From Lederbergia sp. NSJ-179 (lineage in GTDB: Bacteria; Bacillota; Bacilli; Bacillales; Bacillaceae_C): a stretch of DNA of 64,000 nt. The position numbers and the translations under genes are program-made. The notes below the pieces were generated by a model. It made no database searches, was not told the DNA's origin, and saw only the letters and a program-made list of their open reading frames with translations. Positions 8,101 through 17,929 of this stretch are shown here, piece after piece. The stretch's first letter is position 1. Each line of letters begins with the position of its first letter. The stretch lies in NCBI RefSeq assembly GCF_022867885.1, contig NZ_JALIFP010000001.1:124001-188000 (forward strand). Direction: 5' to 3'.

Positions 8101-9237
8101 ATGCCCGAGGAAATGAATGATATTGAAGTGAATAATTTCTCTGAGGGAGATCAAGTGAAAGGAACTGTCACTAAAATCGAGGAAAAGCAAGTTCTTGTCG
8201 ATATTGAGGGAAGTAAACTTGATGGTATTATTCCGATTAGTGAACTATCCAGCCTCCATGTCGAAAAGGCATCGGATGTTGTCAGCGAGGGAGATATCCT
8301 TGATTTAATTGTTACAAAAGTGGAAGAAGAACTATTTGTTCTCTCTAAACGTAAAGTGGATGCAGAAAAAGCTTGGGAAAAACTTGAAGAACGGTATCGA
8401 AATAATGAAGTCTTTGATGCTGAAGTCAATGAAGTTGTCAAAGGTGGTCTTGTAGTCGACCTGGGAGTAAGAGGATTTGTCCCTGCTTCAATGGTGGAAG
8501 ATCATTATGTGGAAGATTTCTCGGAATATCAGGGAAAAACGCTTTCTTTTAAAATCGTTGAACTAGATAAAGATAAAAATCGACTCATCCTTTCACATCG
8601 TGTCGTTGTGGAAGAAGAAAAAAGACAGGAAAGAAAAGATATTCTTGAAAAGTTGTCGCCAGATCAGATCTTGGAGGGAACTGTACAAAGATTAACAGAT
8701 TTTGGTGCTTTTGTTGATATTGGTGGAGTGGATGGACTTGTTCATATCTCTCAACTTTCCCACCAACATATTGATAAACCTTCGGATGTTGTTCACGAAG
8801 GAGAGAAGGTAACGGTTAAGGTATTATCGGTTGATCGAGACAATGAGCGAATTTCTTTATCCATTAAAGAAACTTTACCCGGACCATGGGAAAATATAGC
8901 TGAAAAAGCTCCCGTAGGTTCTATCCTTAAGGGAACAGTGAAACGGCTCGTATCCTTTGGTGCATTTGTAGAAGTATTTCCAGGGGTAGAAGGACTTGTT
9001 CATATTTCTCAAATCTCCCATAAACATATTGGCACACCACATGAGGTGCTAGAAGAAGGACAGACCATAAATGTAAAGGTATTGGATGTCAATGAAAACG
9101 AACAACGCTTGTCTTTAAGCATGAAGGAATTAGAAGAACAGGAAACTCAGACTAAAGATTATGATCTTCCTGAGGAGTCAACTGGTTTCCAATTAAGTGA
9201 TATGATCGGTGATAAATTAAAAGACTTTAAAAAATAA
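8101..9237 (+). CDS. ypfD: S1-domain RNA-binding protein (30S ribosomal protein S1 homologue)
   Basis: A 378-residue protein with four S1 RNA-binding repeats (about residues 15-85, 100-168, 188-257 and 275-345), seen as the recurring G-T-V-x-R-x-x-x-F-G-A-F-V-x-I pattern and GLVHISQ(L/I)S in the last two. Gram-negative S1 has six repeats; this four-repeat form is the Firmicute type (B. subtilis YpfD), whose role in translation is non-essential and less defined. A strong ribosome site AGGAGGAG precedes ATG 8101. It is followed directly by a terminator. Confidence 0.93.
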   Translation: MPEEMNDIEVNNFSEGDQVKGTVTKIEEKQVLVDIEGSKLDGIIPISELSSLHVEKASDVVSEGDILDLIVTKVEEELFVLSKRKVDAEKAWEKLEERYRNNEVFDAEVNEVVKGGLVVDLGVRGFVPASMVEDHYVEDFSEYQGKTLSFKIVELDKDKNRLILSHRVVVEEEKRQERKDILEKLSPDQILEGTVQRLTDFGAFVDIGGVDGLVHISQLSHQHIDKPSDVVHEGEKVTVKVLSVDRDNERISLSIKETLPGPWENIAEKAPVGSILKGTVKRLVSFGAFVEVFPGVEGLVHISQISHKHIGTPHEVLEEGQTINVKVLDVNENEQRLSLSMKELEEQETQTKDYDLPEESTGFQLSDMIGDKLKDFKK

Positions 9238-9244
9238 ATGTCGA

Positions 9245-9275
9245 CCTCCCGAATAAAATATCGGGAGGTTTTCAT
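9245..9275 (+). terminator. Terminator after ypfD
   Basis: CCTCCCGA pairs with TCGGGAGG around AATAAAATA-type loop sequence and is followed by TTTTCATT. Confidence 0.8.
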
Positions 9276-9360
9276 TTGGACAAAAGATTTATGAATATAT
9301 GGACAACGGACGGATTAAATTTTGTTTTCCTTTCCCATAATGAGAGGGGAGGTGTTCCGA

Positions 9361-9956
9361 TGACAGGAATCATATTTTTACTTTTTGTCTGGATATTATG
9401 GATTTTTGCTACTTTTTTAATGGATAAACAAGAGACTTACCGATGGGCGACTGCTCTATTTGCACTGGTACTGATTATTTGTCTTCCCCTAAGACTCTCT
9501 TTTAATGGTCTATTGATGAGTGGACCTTGTCTTATTGTTTTAATGATTTGTTATCTCGTTGCAGTGAAGTTACCTTTTAAGAAACAAATATTTTTACTTA
9601 TTTCATTCCTTTCACTCATCCTAGGATATACGGGTTTTCAATTACTTGAATTATATGATCCGATCATGATCATTATTGACAGAAAGATTCTTTTGTCTTT
9701 TATTTTGTTTGTCGTAAGCTATTTTATATACCCATCTAGTTTGTTAGAAAGAATTTTATTCATTTGTCTTGGCATCTTGCAGGGAGATCTGCTTTTTGCC
9801 ATTATTTTAGCAAAGTGGAACATCCCTTATTTGATCGGCTCCTTGGAAACATTTGATGTTTTGTCGATCACCATTTTTACAATTATGCTAAGTTATTTAG
9901 TATCACGGGCTTTTACTTTTGTGAAAATCACTAAGAATAAAAAAGTTTTGCATTAA
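9361..9956 (+). CDS. yphA: YphA-like polytopic membrane protein
   Basis: A 198-residue, very hydrophobic protein with about six to seven predicted membrane segments and no catalytic motif that I recognise. Length and position between ypfD and der match YphA of B. subtilis (unknown function). The start is ATG 9361, preceded by GGGGAGGTG; the reading frame is open upstream to a TTG at 9276, but that would begin in the ypfD terminator. The seaA (yphB) gene that follows yphA in B. subtilis is missing. Confidence 0.8.
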
Positions 9957-10033
9957 TTATTACCTTTTCTATCAATAGTATGGTACGATTTTTTTCAGGA
10001 AGAATGGAAATTGAACTAAAGTGAGTGATGATA

Positions 10034-11344
10034 ATGACAAAGGCTACAGTCGCGATTGTAGGTCGTCCGAATGTTGGAAAGTCTACAATTTTTAATAGAA
10101 TTGTCGGGGAACGCATTTCCATTGTAGAGGATTCGCCAGGTGTAACCCGAGACCGGATTTATGGGGTAGGGGATTGGCTAACACATGAATTCCATTTAAT
10201 TGATACAGGCGGAATTGATATCGGCGATGCTCCCTTTTTAGTTGAGATTCGGGAACAAGCTGAATTAGCGATTGAAGAAGCGGACGTGATTATATTTATT
10301 GTCAGTGGACGTGAGGGTGTTACTTCAGCAGATGAAGAAGTCGGGAAAATCTTGTTCCGCTCGAAAAAGCCTGTTATTTTAGCGGTCAATAAAGTGGATA
10401 ATCCGGAAATGAGATCAGACATTTATGAATTCTATTCATTGGGTTTTGGAGAGCCATTTCCAATCTCTGGTTCCCATGGACTTGGATTAGGTGATATGCT
10501 TGACGAAGTTGTGAAGCATTTTCCAAAGGATCAAGAGGAAAATGAAGATGAGGACATAATTAAGTTTAGTTTAATTGGCCGTCCAAATGTCGGAAAATCC
10601 TCTCTTGTCAATGCGTTGCTCGGGGAAGAAAGAGTGATTGTTAGTGATATTGCTGGGACAACTAGGGATGCGACTGATTCCTCTTATGAATTCGATGGTC
10701 AAAAATATACGATCATTGATACCGCAGGAATGCGTAAAAAAGGAAAGGTTTACGAAAAAACAGAAAAATATAGTGTATTAAGGGCTTTAAAAGCAATTGA
10801 TCGTTCTGATATTGTTCTTGTTGTGTTAAATGGAGAAGAGGGGATATTAGAGCAAGATAAAAAAATTGCCGGTTATGCCCATGAAGCTGGAAGAGGCATC
10901 ATTATTGTAGTGAATAAGTGGGATGTTGTTGAAAAAGACGATAAAACCATGAAGAAATTTGAAGAGCAAATCAGAGCTCATTTTCAATTTCTTGATTACG
11001 CTCCTATTGTTTTTGTATCCGCAAAAACAAAACAACGACTGACTTCATTACCTCCTGTGATCCAAATGGTAAGTGAACATCATTCAATGCGTGTGCAGTC
11101 GAGTGTGTTAAATGAAATTATTATGGATGCCATTGCAAGAAATCCAGCCCCAACGGATAAGGGGCGTAGATTGAAAATCTTATATGCTACACAGGTTGGA
11201 GTAAAGCCACCAACATTTGTTATTTTTGTGAATGACCCCGAACTGATGCATTTTTCTTATGAACGATTTTTGGAGAACCGAATTCGAGAAGCATTTGGCT
11301 TTGAAGGTACGCCTATCAAAATGATAGCTAGAGCGAGAACATAA
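10034..11344 (+). CDS. der: Ribosome-assembly GTPase Der (EngA)
   Basis: A 436-residue protein, the same length as B. subtilis Der, with two tandem GTPase domains and a C-terminal KH-like domain. Each G domain has a P-loop (GRPNVGKST near residue 10, GRPNVGKSS near 183), a G3 motif (DTGG and DTAG) and a G4 motif (NKVD and NKWD). Der acts in 50S subunit maturation and is essential in most bacteria. ATG 10034 gives the family N-terminus; the in-frame GTG and ATG just upstream overlap the ribosome site. Confidence 0.97.
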   Translation: MTKATVAIVGRPNVGKSTIFNRIVGERISIVEDSPGVTRDRIYGVGDWLTHEFHLIDTGGIDIGDAPFLVEIREQAELAIEEADVIIFIVSGREGVTSADEEVGKILFRSKKPVILAVNKVDNPEMRSDIYEFYSLGFGEPFPISGSHGLGLGDMLDEVVKHFPKDQEENEDEDIIKFSLIGRPNVGKSSLVNALLGEERVIVSDIAGTTRDATDSSYEFDGQKYTIIDTAGMRKKGKVYEKTEKYSVLRALKAIDRSDIVLVVLNGEEGILEQDKKIAGYAHEAGRGIIIVVNKWDVVEKDDKTMKKFEEQIRAHFQFLDYAPIVFVSAKTKQRLTSLPPVIQMVSEHHSMRVQSSVLNEIIMDAIARNPAPTDKGRRLKILYATQVGVKPPTFVIFVNDPELMHFSYERFLENRIREAFGFEGTPIKMIARART

Positions 11345-11377
11345 CATCACTAACATAATAAAGAGCAGGTGAAATCA

Positions 11378-12433
11378 TTGGTAGAAAGAGTAGAAAATCT
11401 TACTGTTATTGGTGCTGGTAGTTGGGGAACAGCTCTTGCTCTAGTATTAGCTGATAACGGACATTCAGTAAGACTCTGGACTAGAAACGAGGATCAGAAA
11501 ACTGAGATCAATTCGAAACATGTGAACTCAAAATATTTACCGGATATTTCTTTGCCGGAGAATATCACGGCCTTTACCTCATTAGAGGAGGCATTGGAAG
11601 GAATAGAAACAGTAGTAGTGGCTGTGCCTACAAAGGCGATTAGAGAACAAATGAGGGCGATCCTTACGTTTCAACAAAAGCCGCTTATCTTTACTCACGT
11701 TAGTAAAGGCATAGAACCAGATACTCTTCTGCGAATTTCGGAAATGATCGAAGAAGAGGTTCCTACGAAAATTCTTAAGGATCTCGTTGTATTATCGGGA
11801 CCTAGTCATGCTGAAGAAGTTAGTTTGCGGCATCCTACAACAGTGACCGTATCTTCTAAAAATATGGACGCTGCTGAATATGTTCGTGATTTGTTTATGA
11901 ATCAAAACTTTCGTGTGTATACAAATCCAGATATAGTCGGAGTAGAGTTAGGGGGAGCGCTTAAGAATATTATTGCCCTTGCGGCTGGTGTTTCAGATGG
12001 ACTTGGATATGGTGATAATGCCAAGGCTGCCCTTATTACGAGAGGATTAGCTGAAATTTCTCGCCTTGGAACAAAAATGGGAGCGAATCCGTTAACGTTT
12101 TCAGGATTGACAGGTGTTGGCGATTTAATTGTTACGTGTACAAGTGTGCACTCAAGAAATTGGCGTGCCGGTCATTTGCTTGGACAAGGTCAAAAATTAG
12201 ATGATGTCCTTAAAAATATGGGAATGGTTGTGGAAGGTGTAAGAACGACAAAAGCCGCCCACCAGCTTGCAAAAAAGTATCATTGTCAAATGCCGATTAC
12301 CGAAATGTTATATTATGTTCTTTTTGAAGATGTGGAGGCAAAAGCAGCCGTTGAAAGATTGATGGCTCGTTTAAAAACAAATGAAATGGAAGATCTTGTC
12401 GATATTTTAAGTGCACAAATGGAACAACGTTAG
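11378..12433 (+). CDS. gpsA: NAD(P)H-dependent glycerol-3-phosphate dehydrogenase
   Basis: A 351-residue cytoplasmic enzyme reducing dihydroxyacetone phosphate to sn-glycerol-3-phosphate for phospholipid synthesis. The Rossmann loop [10 protein letters not shown] lies at residues about 10-19, the catalytic lysine lies in [13 protein letters not shown], and a C-terminal substrate region holds GLTGVGDL. The start is TTG 11378, five bases after AGGTGA; the in-frame GTG at 11369 is part of that ribosome site. It follows der by 33 bases and is closed by a terminator at 12527. Confidence 0.96.
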   Translation: MVERVENLTVIGAGSWGTALALVLADNGHSVRLWTRNEDQKTEINSKHVNSKYLPDISLPENITAFTSLEEALEGIETVVVAVPTKAIREQMRAILTFQQKPLIFTHVSKGIEPDTLLRISEMIEEEVPTKILKDLVVLSGPSHAEEVSLRHPTTVTVSSKNMDAAEYVRDLFMNQNFRVYTNPDIVGVELGGALKNIIALAAGVSDGLGYGDNAKAALITRGLAEISRLGTKMGANPLTFSGLTGVGDLIVTCTSVHSRNWRAGHLLGQGQKLDDVLKNMGMVVEGVRTTKAAHQLAKKYHCQMPITEMLYYVLFEDVEAKAAVERLMARLKTNEMEDLVDILSAQMEQR

Positions 12434-12526
12434 GCTGGGCTAGAGAGGATGCGGAATTCATTTGGTTGCATATAATGCTTTTGAAGCGATATGCTTGAAC
12501 TGTCGGTAATGGGTTTATGGGTTGTC

Positions 12527-12565
12527 ATATGAAGCAAGGGATCAATCCCTGCTTCATATTTTTTG
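12527..12565 (+). terminator. Terminator after gpsA
   Basis: ATATGAAGCA(A)GGGA pairs with TCCCTGCTTCATAT (one bulged A, loop TCAA), followed by six T. Confidence 0.85.
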
Positions 12566-12615
12566 CATTTTAGTGAATTATGCCTATATTTTTCATCTCT
12601 CATTGTAGAGAGTGC

Positions 12616-12621
12616 TATAAT
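12616..12621 (+). promoter_or_regulatory. Extended -10 promoter candidate for yphE
   Basis: TGCTATAAT (12613-12621) carries a consensus TATAAT at 12616 with the TGn extension and no clear -35. Transcription from here would place the R3 stem-loops in a leader of about 130 bases before yphE. Confidence 0.5.
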
Positions 12622-12634
12622 AAGACTGATTAAG

Positions 12635-12735
12635 GATCAAAGGCTAAATTCGCAACATCAATCGCCACGCCTTTGTGACCAACATCTTGTTGGCCCGATC
12701 AAAGGCTAAGAACGCAACATCCTATTGTTGGCTTG
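12635..12735 (+). repeat. Repeat R3, two tandem copies in the yphE leader
   Basis: GATCAAAGGCTAA occurs at 12635-12647 and again at 12697-12709. Each is followed by a small hairpin: CCAACA-TCT-TGTTGG (12679-12693) and CAACA-TCCTAT-TGTTG (12715-12730). A related single copy follows asnS at 45983. With the gpsA terminator and a promoter candidate, this accounts for most of the 329-base gap 12434-12762; bases 12434-12526 hold nothing I recognise. Confidence 0.7.
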
Positions 12736-12762
12736 ATATGAACACATAACGGAGGAAAGAAA

Positions 12763-12963
12763 ATGTCAGTTTCGATGCAAAAAATGTGGATTTCTATTAT
12801 TGGCATGTTTTTATTGGCCTTAGCCATGCTTGCCATTTATGTAAGTCGTTATAAAGTAAAAAACAAATGGTTTAAATCGATAACGGCAATCGTAGCATGG
12901 ATTTGTTTAATGGTTGGTGGTCTTATTATGCTATTTATTGTATTATCAGGTCCAACTAACTAA
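12763..12963 (+). CDS. yphE: Small membrane protein YphE (DUF2768)
   Basis: A 66-residue protein with two hydrophobic segments (about residues 8-26 and 41-62) joined by a basic loop, the layout of the DUF2768 family, known as YphE in B. subtilis and of unknown function. GGAGGA lies eight bases before ATG 12763. Its position between gpsA and yphF is conserved. Confidence 0.82.
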   Translation: MSVSMQKMWISIIGMFLLALAMLAIYVSRYKVKNKWFKSITAIVAWICLMVGGLIMLFIVLSGPTN

Positions 12964-13000
12964 ATTATGATCAGATCCAATCTGAAAGGACGAATAATGA

Positions 13001-13708
13001 ATGAAATTTTACGTTATTTTACCGCTATCGTTTATTTTTCTATTTCTATTAACAGGATGTATGTATCCTAATGAAAAAAAAGCAGAAAATCAAATTCCTT
13101 ATGAGGACCAACTTGCATCTGTACAAAAGGCGGTCCATCAATTTCAAGAGGAGAAAGACGGGATATTACCGATTAAGACCCGTGATCAAGATACCCCTAA
13201 ATACATAAAATATCCGATCGATTTTTCGAAAATTGTTCCTGAGTACCTTTCTTCTCCCCCAGGGAATTCATTTGAAAATGGAGGGATCTTTCAATACATC
13301 TTAATAGACGTGGAAACAAATCCAACAGTAAAATTGGTCGATTTAAGAATAGCAGAAAAAATAAGGGAACTTAAAATAAGAATTCAGTCCCAAGGATATC
13401 CACCTTTCAAGGATACACTAGCAAATAATGTCTATACACTTGATTTTTCGAAGCTTGGTTATAAAGAAGAGCCCTATGTAACATCTCCATTTAGTCATCA
13501 AAACTTATCGTTCATTGTGGATGGCCAAGGAGAAGTATATATAGACTATATTAGTGATTTATATCAAGTGTTAAAAGAGGAGAAAAATTCCTTTCAACAG
13601 GGTGATAATATCATTGATATTCTTGCGGAAGATTCTCCGTTTGTTCCAGCCTATTCAATGCCTTACACAATTGATGAAAACAATGAACCAATTTATATGT
13701 CTAAATAG
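13001..13708 (+). CDS. yphF: Lipoprotein YphF
   Basis: A 235-residue exported lipoprotein of unknown function. The signal peptide ends in a lipobox LLTGC, so Cys20 should be lipid-modified and the rest held at the outer face of the membrane. The mature part has no recognised catalytic motif. Position between yphE and spoIVA matches yphF of B. subtilis. AAAGGA precedes ATG 13001. Confidence 0.8.
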   Translation: MKFYVILPLSFIFLFLLTGCMYPNEKKAENQIPYEDQLASVQKAVHQFQEEKDGILPIKTRDQDTPKYIKYPIDFSKIVPEYLSSPPGNSFENGGIFQYILIDVETNPTVKLVDLRIAEKIRELKIRIQSQGYPPFKDTLANNVYTLDFSKLGYKEEPYVTSPFSHQNLSFIVDGQGEVYIDYISDLYQVLKEEKNSFQQGDNIIDILAEDSPFVPAYSMPYTIDENNEPIYMSK

Positions 13709-13773
13709 GCATATTCCTTCTTTCACTAAATATAATGTAGAAGAAGGATTTTTTAATTAGTAATTATTATGGT

Positions 13774-13803
13774 CATATGAGAATCGGACAACATCATAAA
13801 CAT
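13774..13803 (+). promoter_or_regulatory. SigE-type promoter candidate for spoIVA
   Basis: TCATATG (13774-13780) resembles the SigE -35 and CATAACAT (13796-13803) fits the SigE -10 CATAnnnT, with 15 bases between. spoIVA is a mother-cell SigE gene in B. subtilis. Confidence 0.5.
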
Positions 13804-13861
13804 ATATTGACGAGCGTCTATTATGGTTTGTCCCTTGAACTTAACGATAGGAGGGAACCTC

Positions 13862-15340
13862 TTGGAAAAAGTGGATATTTTTAAAGATATTGCAGAAAGA
13901 ACGGGCGGGGACATCTATTTGGGAGTAGTAGGAGCTGTTCGTACAGGTAAATCCACATTTATTAAGAAATTTATGGAGTTAGTCGTTCTGCCTAATATTA
14001 CGAGTGAAGCAGATCGAGCGCGTGCACAAGATGAACTTCCTCAAAGTGCTGCAGGAAGAACGATTATGACAACAGAGCCAAAATTCGTTCCAAACCAGGC
14101 CGTAACCGTTCAAGTAGATGAAGGGTTAGAGGTGAATGTGAGGTTAGTAGATTGTGTTGGATATACGGTACCAGGTGCAAAGGGATATGAAGATGAAAAT
14201 GGCCCAAGAATGATCAATACCCCTTGGTATGAAGATCCTATTTCTTTTCATGAAGCGGCCGAGATTGGAACAAGGAAAGTCATTCAGGAACATTCTGTTT
14301 TAGGAGTCGTCATTACAACGGATGGTACGATCGGTGATATTCCTCGGAGCGATTACGTTGAAGCGGAAGAACGAGTAATCGATGAGCTTAAAGAAGTAGG
14401 AAAACCTTTTATTATGGTGGTTAACTCTTCCCGCCCACATCACGCTGAAACAGAGGCATTGCGAAAGGAATTAGAAGAGAAATATGATATTCCTGTTCTT
14501 GCTATGTCTGTTGAGAGTATGCGTGAAGATGATGTCTTGAGTGTCCTTCGTGAAGCTCTCTACGAGTTTCCGGTACTCGAAGTGAATGTAAATCTACCAA
14601 GCTGGGTAATGGTCTTAAAAGAGGATCATTGGTTAAGATCTAACTATCAAGAAGCTGTGAAAGAGACGGTTAAAGATATTAAGCGTCTCCGGGATGTTGA
14701 TCGAGTTGTCCAGCAATTCTATGAATATGATTATATTGACAATGCCGGCTTAGCGGGAGTGGACATGGGGCAGGGAATCGCTGAAATTGACTTGTTTGCC
14801 CCTGATGAGCTTTATGATGATGTGTTAAAAGAAATTGTTGGAGTGGAGGTGAGAGGAAAGGATCATTTATTAGAATTAATGCAAGACTTCGCTGACGCGA
14901 AAAGAGAGTATGATCAAATCTCAGACGCTTTAGCGATGGTGAAACAAACAGGTTATGGGATTGCAGCCCCTTCTTTAACGGATATGAGTCTTGATGAACC
15001 AGAAATCATTAGGCAGGGATCGAGATTTGGTGTGAGGCTAAAAGCAGTGGCGCCATCCATTCATATGATCAAGGTAGATGTGGAATCAGAGTTTTCTCCC
15101 ATCATTGGAACGGAGAAACAAAGTGAAGAGCTTGTCCGCTATTTAATGCAAGATTTTGAAGATGACCCATTATCGATTTGGAACTCAGATATTTTTGGTA
15201 GAAGTCTAAGCTCCTTGGTGAGAGAAGGAATTCAAGGGAAAATTGCCATGATGCCAGAAAATGCAAGATACAAGCTAAAAGAAACACTTGAAAGAATTAT
15301 CAACGAGGGTTCTGGCGGGCTTATTGCGATTATATTATAA
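13862..15340 (+). CDS. spoIVA: Spore coat morphogenetic ATPase SpoIVA
   Basis: A 492-residue protein, the same length as in B. subtilis. SpoIVA polymerises on the outer forespore membrane, driven by ATP hydrolysis, to form the coat basement layer, anchored by SpoVM. An N-terminal GTPase-like domain holds the Walker A GAVRTGKS (residues 24-31) and a Walker B-like LVDCVGYTVPG near residue 97. The C-terminal end GGLIAIIL is typical. The start is TTG 13862, six bases after AGGAGGG; the open frame upstream lacks a ribosome site. A terminator follows. Confidence 0.97.
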   Translation: MEKVDIFKDIAERTGGDIYLGVVGAVRTGKSTFIKKFMELVVLPNITSEADRARAQDELPQSAAGRTIMTTEPKFVPNQAVTVQVDEGLEVNVRLVDCVGYTVPGAKGYEDENGPRMINTPWYEDPISFHEAAEIGTRKVIQEHSVLGVVITTDGTIGDIPRSDYVEAEERVIDELKEVGKPFIMVVNSSRPHHAETEALRKELEEKYDIPVLAMSVESMREDDVLSVLREALYEFPVLEVNVNLPSWVMVLKEDHWLRSNYQEAVKETVKDIKRLRDVDRVVQQFYEYDYIDNAGLAGVDMGQGIAEIDLFAPDELYDDVLKEIVGVEVRGKDHLLELMQDFADAKREYDQISDALAMVKQTGYGIAAPSLTDMSLDEPEIIRQGSRFGVRLKAVAPSIHMIKVDVESEFSPIIGTEKQSEELVRYLMQDFEDDPLSIWNSDIFGRSLSSLVREGIQGKIAMMPENARYKLKETLERIINEGSGGLIAIIL

Positions 15341-15369
15341 AGACTAAAGGTGGAAACACCTTAAAAAAG

Positions 15370-15402
15370 ATGCCGAATTTGACGAAATTCGGCATTTTTC
15401 TA
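15370..15402 (+). terminator. Terminator after spoIVA
   Basis: ATGCCGAATTT pairs perfectly with AAATTCGGCAT (loop GACG), then five T. Confidence 0.88.
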
Positions 15403-15601
15403 TTTCTAACCGTATTAATTCTTGCTAACCTATATTTAATATGTTAATCTTTTAAACAGAATTGCTGATGTATCCCGGATTATCAGTAATTATGAAAGAA
15501 TTTCTACTCCACCATGTTTAGAAATTCTTAAAATTGTTTACAAAGGTAATAGCACAGTTGAGGAACTAGATTTCTCTATATTTTGGGAGGAGGTGAATGG
15601 C

Positions 15602-15874
15602 ATGAACAAAACTGAACTTATTAATTCTGTTGCCGAAGCAGCTGAGCTTTCCAAAAAGGATGCGACTAAAGCGGTTGATGCCGTATTTCAATCGATTCAG
15701 GATACATTGGCTAATGGTGATAAGGTAGCATTAATTGGTTTCGGAAACTTTGAAGTGCGTGAACGTGCAGCACGTAAAGGTAGAAACCCACAAACTGGTG
15801 AAGAAATTGAAATTGCAGCAAGCAAAGTTCCAGCTTTCAAACCAGGTAAAGCACTGAAAGATGCTGTCAAATAA
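15602..15874 (+). CDS. hbs: DNA-binding protein HU
   Basis: A 90-residue histone-like protein that binds and bends DNA as a dimer. The DNA-binding arm signature [18 protein letters not shown] (residues about 46-63) is intact, followed by the [13 protein letters not shown] end. A strong GGAGGAGGT ribosome site lies seven bases before ATG 15602; the GTG at 15593 is inside it. As in B. subtilis it follows spoIVA and precedes mtrB, but the folE (mtrA) gene normally between hbs and mtrB is missing. The 260 bases upstream hold the spoIVA terminator and no promoter I can call with confidence. Confidence 0.97.
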   Translation: MNKTELINSVAEAAELSKKDATKAVDAVFQSIQDTLANGDKVALIGFGNFEVRERAARKGRNPQTGEEIEIAASKVPAFKPGKALKDAVK

Positions 15875-15907
15875 TTTGTACATACATTCTTAAGAAGGTA
15901 TGTAGGG

Positions 15908-15937
15908 AGGAACTGACCTATAAGGCAGTTCCTTTTT
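15908..15937 (+). terminator. Terminator after hbs
   Basis: AGGAACTG pairs with CAGTTCCT, followed by TTTTTA. Confidence 0.85.
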
Positions 15938-16061
15938 ATGTGCATAAGACCGATGAACTATGCTACTATGTACAGGAAAGTAATGGGTTTTATGAATATA
16001 AATTGCCTTTAGATATATTGAAATGGTCATTTGAATACTTCAAATAAAGAGGTGTAAAACA

Positions 16062-16286
16062 TTGAAGGACCAATCGGATTTTATTATGATTAAAGCGTTG
16101 GAAGATGGGGTCAATGTGATCGGATTAACAAGAGGATCAGACACCAAATTCCATCATGCCGAAAAATTAGATCAAGGAGAAGTGATGATCGCTCAATTCA
16201 CCGATCATACTTCTGCCATTAAGATTAGAGGAAATGCAAGCATTGTAACGTCTTTCGGGGAAATAGAGAGTGAAAATCCTAGATAA
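16062..16286 (+). CDS. mtrB: Trp RNA-binding attenuation protein TRAP
   Basis: A 74-residue protein forming an 11-subunit ring that binds tryptophan and then (G/U)AG-repeat RNA to attenuate trp genes. The conserved core [16 protein letters not shown] (residues about 15-30) and [12 protein letters not shown] carry the known tryptophan and RNA contact residues. The start is TTG 16062, with GGTGT upstream. In B. subtilis it is the second gene of mtrAB; here the folE partner is absent. No trp operon is in the window, so its targets lie elsewhere. Confidence 0.95.
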   Translation: MKDQSDFIMIKALEDGVNVIGLTRGSDTKFHHAEKLDQGEVMIAQFTDHTSAIKIRGNASIVTSFGEIESENPR

Positions 16287-16341
16287 TCCTCTACTTAATT
16301 GATTCATATCTCATTAATCGCCATCCTCTATACCATTATGT

Positions 16342-16347
16342 TATAAT
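16342..16347 (+). promoter_or_regulatory. Extended -10 promoter candidate for hepS-menG-hepT
   Basis: TGTTATAAT ends in a consensus TATAAT at 16342-16347, 56 bases before the hepS start. A matching -35 is not evident. Confidence 0.45.
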
Positions 16348-16403
16348 GAATTTTGTGTACATTGGAGCGACTTGATTATCGTGATAGAAATGAGGCAAAA
16401 TTT

Positions 16404-17201
16404 ATGGCGGTTTTTGATTATCAGCAGCAAATCGATAACTTGAAGAAAAAAATTGAAAAAAGTAGTTTTCATCCCTATTTTAGTCAATATGTGAAACCGT
16501 CGATGATGGATGAAGATCGAATCCTTCTTTTGACCTATGCAATGCAAGATGTAGATATCCCAAAAGAAGAAATTGATACATATATTTCGGCCGCCATGCT
16601 TGCTCATTATGCGATGGAAATGCATGAGAATGTAACAGAGCACCAGTTGACTTCAGTGAAAGAAAAACAACTGAATGTTTTAGCAGGTGATTATTATAGC
16701 GGCTTATACTACAGGCTATTAGCGGGTTACCAGAATATAGAACTAATTAAAGTGCTAGCAGATGCAATCAAGATCATTAATGAACAAAAAATAAATATTT
16801 TCCAAATGGATGGTGGGAATTACCACTCATTTATGAAAAGTCTTAAACAAGTGGAATCCATACTTTTAATTAAATTTAATAGCCATTTTAACCCACCATC
16901 TCTCTATAACCAATTTATCGCGGAGTTTTTACTTTTTAAGAAATTGATCGTGGAGATTGGAAATATGATTATAGGGAAACAAAGTCGCTTTATCAAAAGT
17001 TTGGCGAATTGTCACATACCTAATATCCCTGAGGCAGCAAAACTTGAAACGATCTGCTATAAGTATGCTACAGAATCAAAACGAAAGCTTGAAGATATGA
17101 TGATGTCCTTACCTACCTTGCCTTCAGTTTTGAAAATGCGAGTGAATCAGATGAACAATCATTACAATGATCTATCAAGCCTGCGGGTGGAGGAAATATA
17201 A
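16404..17201 (+). CDS. hepS: Heptaprenyl diphosphate synthase, component I
   Basis: A 265-residue regulatory subunit that pairs with HepT to make heptaprenyl diphosphate, the side chain of menaquinone-7. It carries the HepS pattern [14 protein letters not shown] (residues about 97-110) and a helical fold without the Asp-rich motifs of the catalytic subunit. ATG 16404 agrees with known HepS N-termini; its ribosome site (TGAGG) is weak. Its stop codon overlaps the menG start by one base. This gene is less conserved than its neighbours, which is usual for HepS. Confidence 0.88.
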   Translation: MAVFDYQQQIDNLKKKIEKSSFHPYFSQYVKPSMMDEDRILLLTYAMQDVDIPKEEIDTYISAAMLAHYAMEMHENVTEHQLTSVKEKQLNVLAGDYYSGLYYRLLAGYQNIELIKVLADAIKIINEQKINIFQMDGGNYHSFMKSLKQVESILLIKFNSHFNPPSLYNQFIAEFLLFKKLIVEIGNMIIGKQSRFIKSLANCHIPNIPEAAKLETICYKYATESKRKLEDMMMSLPTLPSVLKMRVNQMNNHYNDLSSLRVEEI

Positions 17202-17929
17202 TGGCGCAATCAAAAGAAGAGCGTGTTCACAGCGTTTTTGAAAAAATCTACCAAAATTACGACAAAATGAATACAGTCATTAGTTTCCAGCAACATAAAA
17301 AGTGGAGAGCGGAAACGATGAAAAAAATGAATGTTCAACGTGGAGCAACCTCTTTAGACCTTTGTTGCGGAACGGGTGATTGGACAATCGCTTTGGCGAA
17401 AGCAGCGGGTCCGGAGGGGAAAGTAATCGGATTGGATTTCAGTCACAATATGTTGCAAGTAGCGGATGAAAAAATAAAACAAGAGTCATTAACAAATATT
17501 GAACTTATTCAAGGGAATGCAATGGAACTTCCTTTTGAAGATAATCAGTTTGATTACGTGACAATTGGTTTTGGTCTCCGCAATGTTCCAGATTATTTGC
17601 AAGTTCTAAAAGAAATGGAGCGAGTTTTGAAACCGGGTGGAATGGCGGTTTGTCTTGAAACTTCCCAGCCCGAACTCCCAGTATATCGTCAACTTTATTA
17701 TGCTTATTTCCGTTTCGTAATGCCAATTATGGGAAAATTTCTGGCTAAAAGTTTTAAAGAATATTCTTGGTTGCAAGAGTCTGCATGCGATTTTCCAGGC
17801 ATGAATGAATTAGCCCAAATGTTTTGGCATGTTGGATTGGTTGATGTGATCTATAAATCTTTCACTGGTGGTGTAGCTGCGGCTCATATCGGAATAAAAA
17901 AGAAATGTCCCAGGATGGAAATAAAATGA
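17201..17929 (+). CDS. menG: Demethylmenaquinone methyltransferase
   Basis: A 242-residue SAM-dependent methyltransferase catalysing the last step of menaquinone synthesis. The SAM-binding motif [11 protein letters not shown] lies at residues about 50-60 and the UbiE signature FGLRNVPD near residue 125. It overlaps hepS by one base and hepT by four bases (ATGA), indicating tight translational coupling. Its product supplies quinone for the qcrABC complex encoded 8 kb downstream. Confidence 0.96.
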   Translation: MAQSKEERVHSVFEKIYQNYDKMNTVISFQQHKKWRAETMKKMNVQRGATSLDLCCGTGDWTIALAKAAGPEGKVIGLDFSHNMLQVADEKIKQESLTNIELIQGNAMELPFEDNQFDYVTIGFGLRNVPDYLQVLKEMERVLKPGGMAVCLETSQPELPVYRQLYYAYFRFVMPIMGKFLAKSFKEYSWLQESACDFPGMNELAQMFWHVGLVDVIYKSFTGGVAAAHIGIKKKCPRMEIK

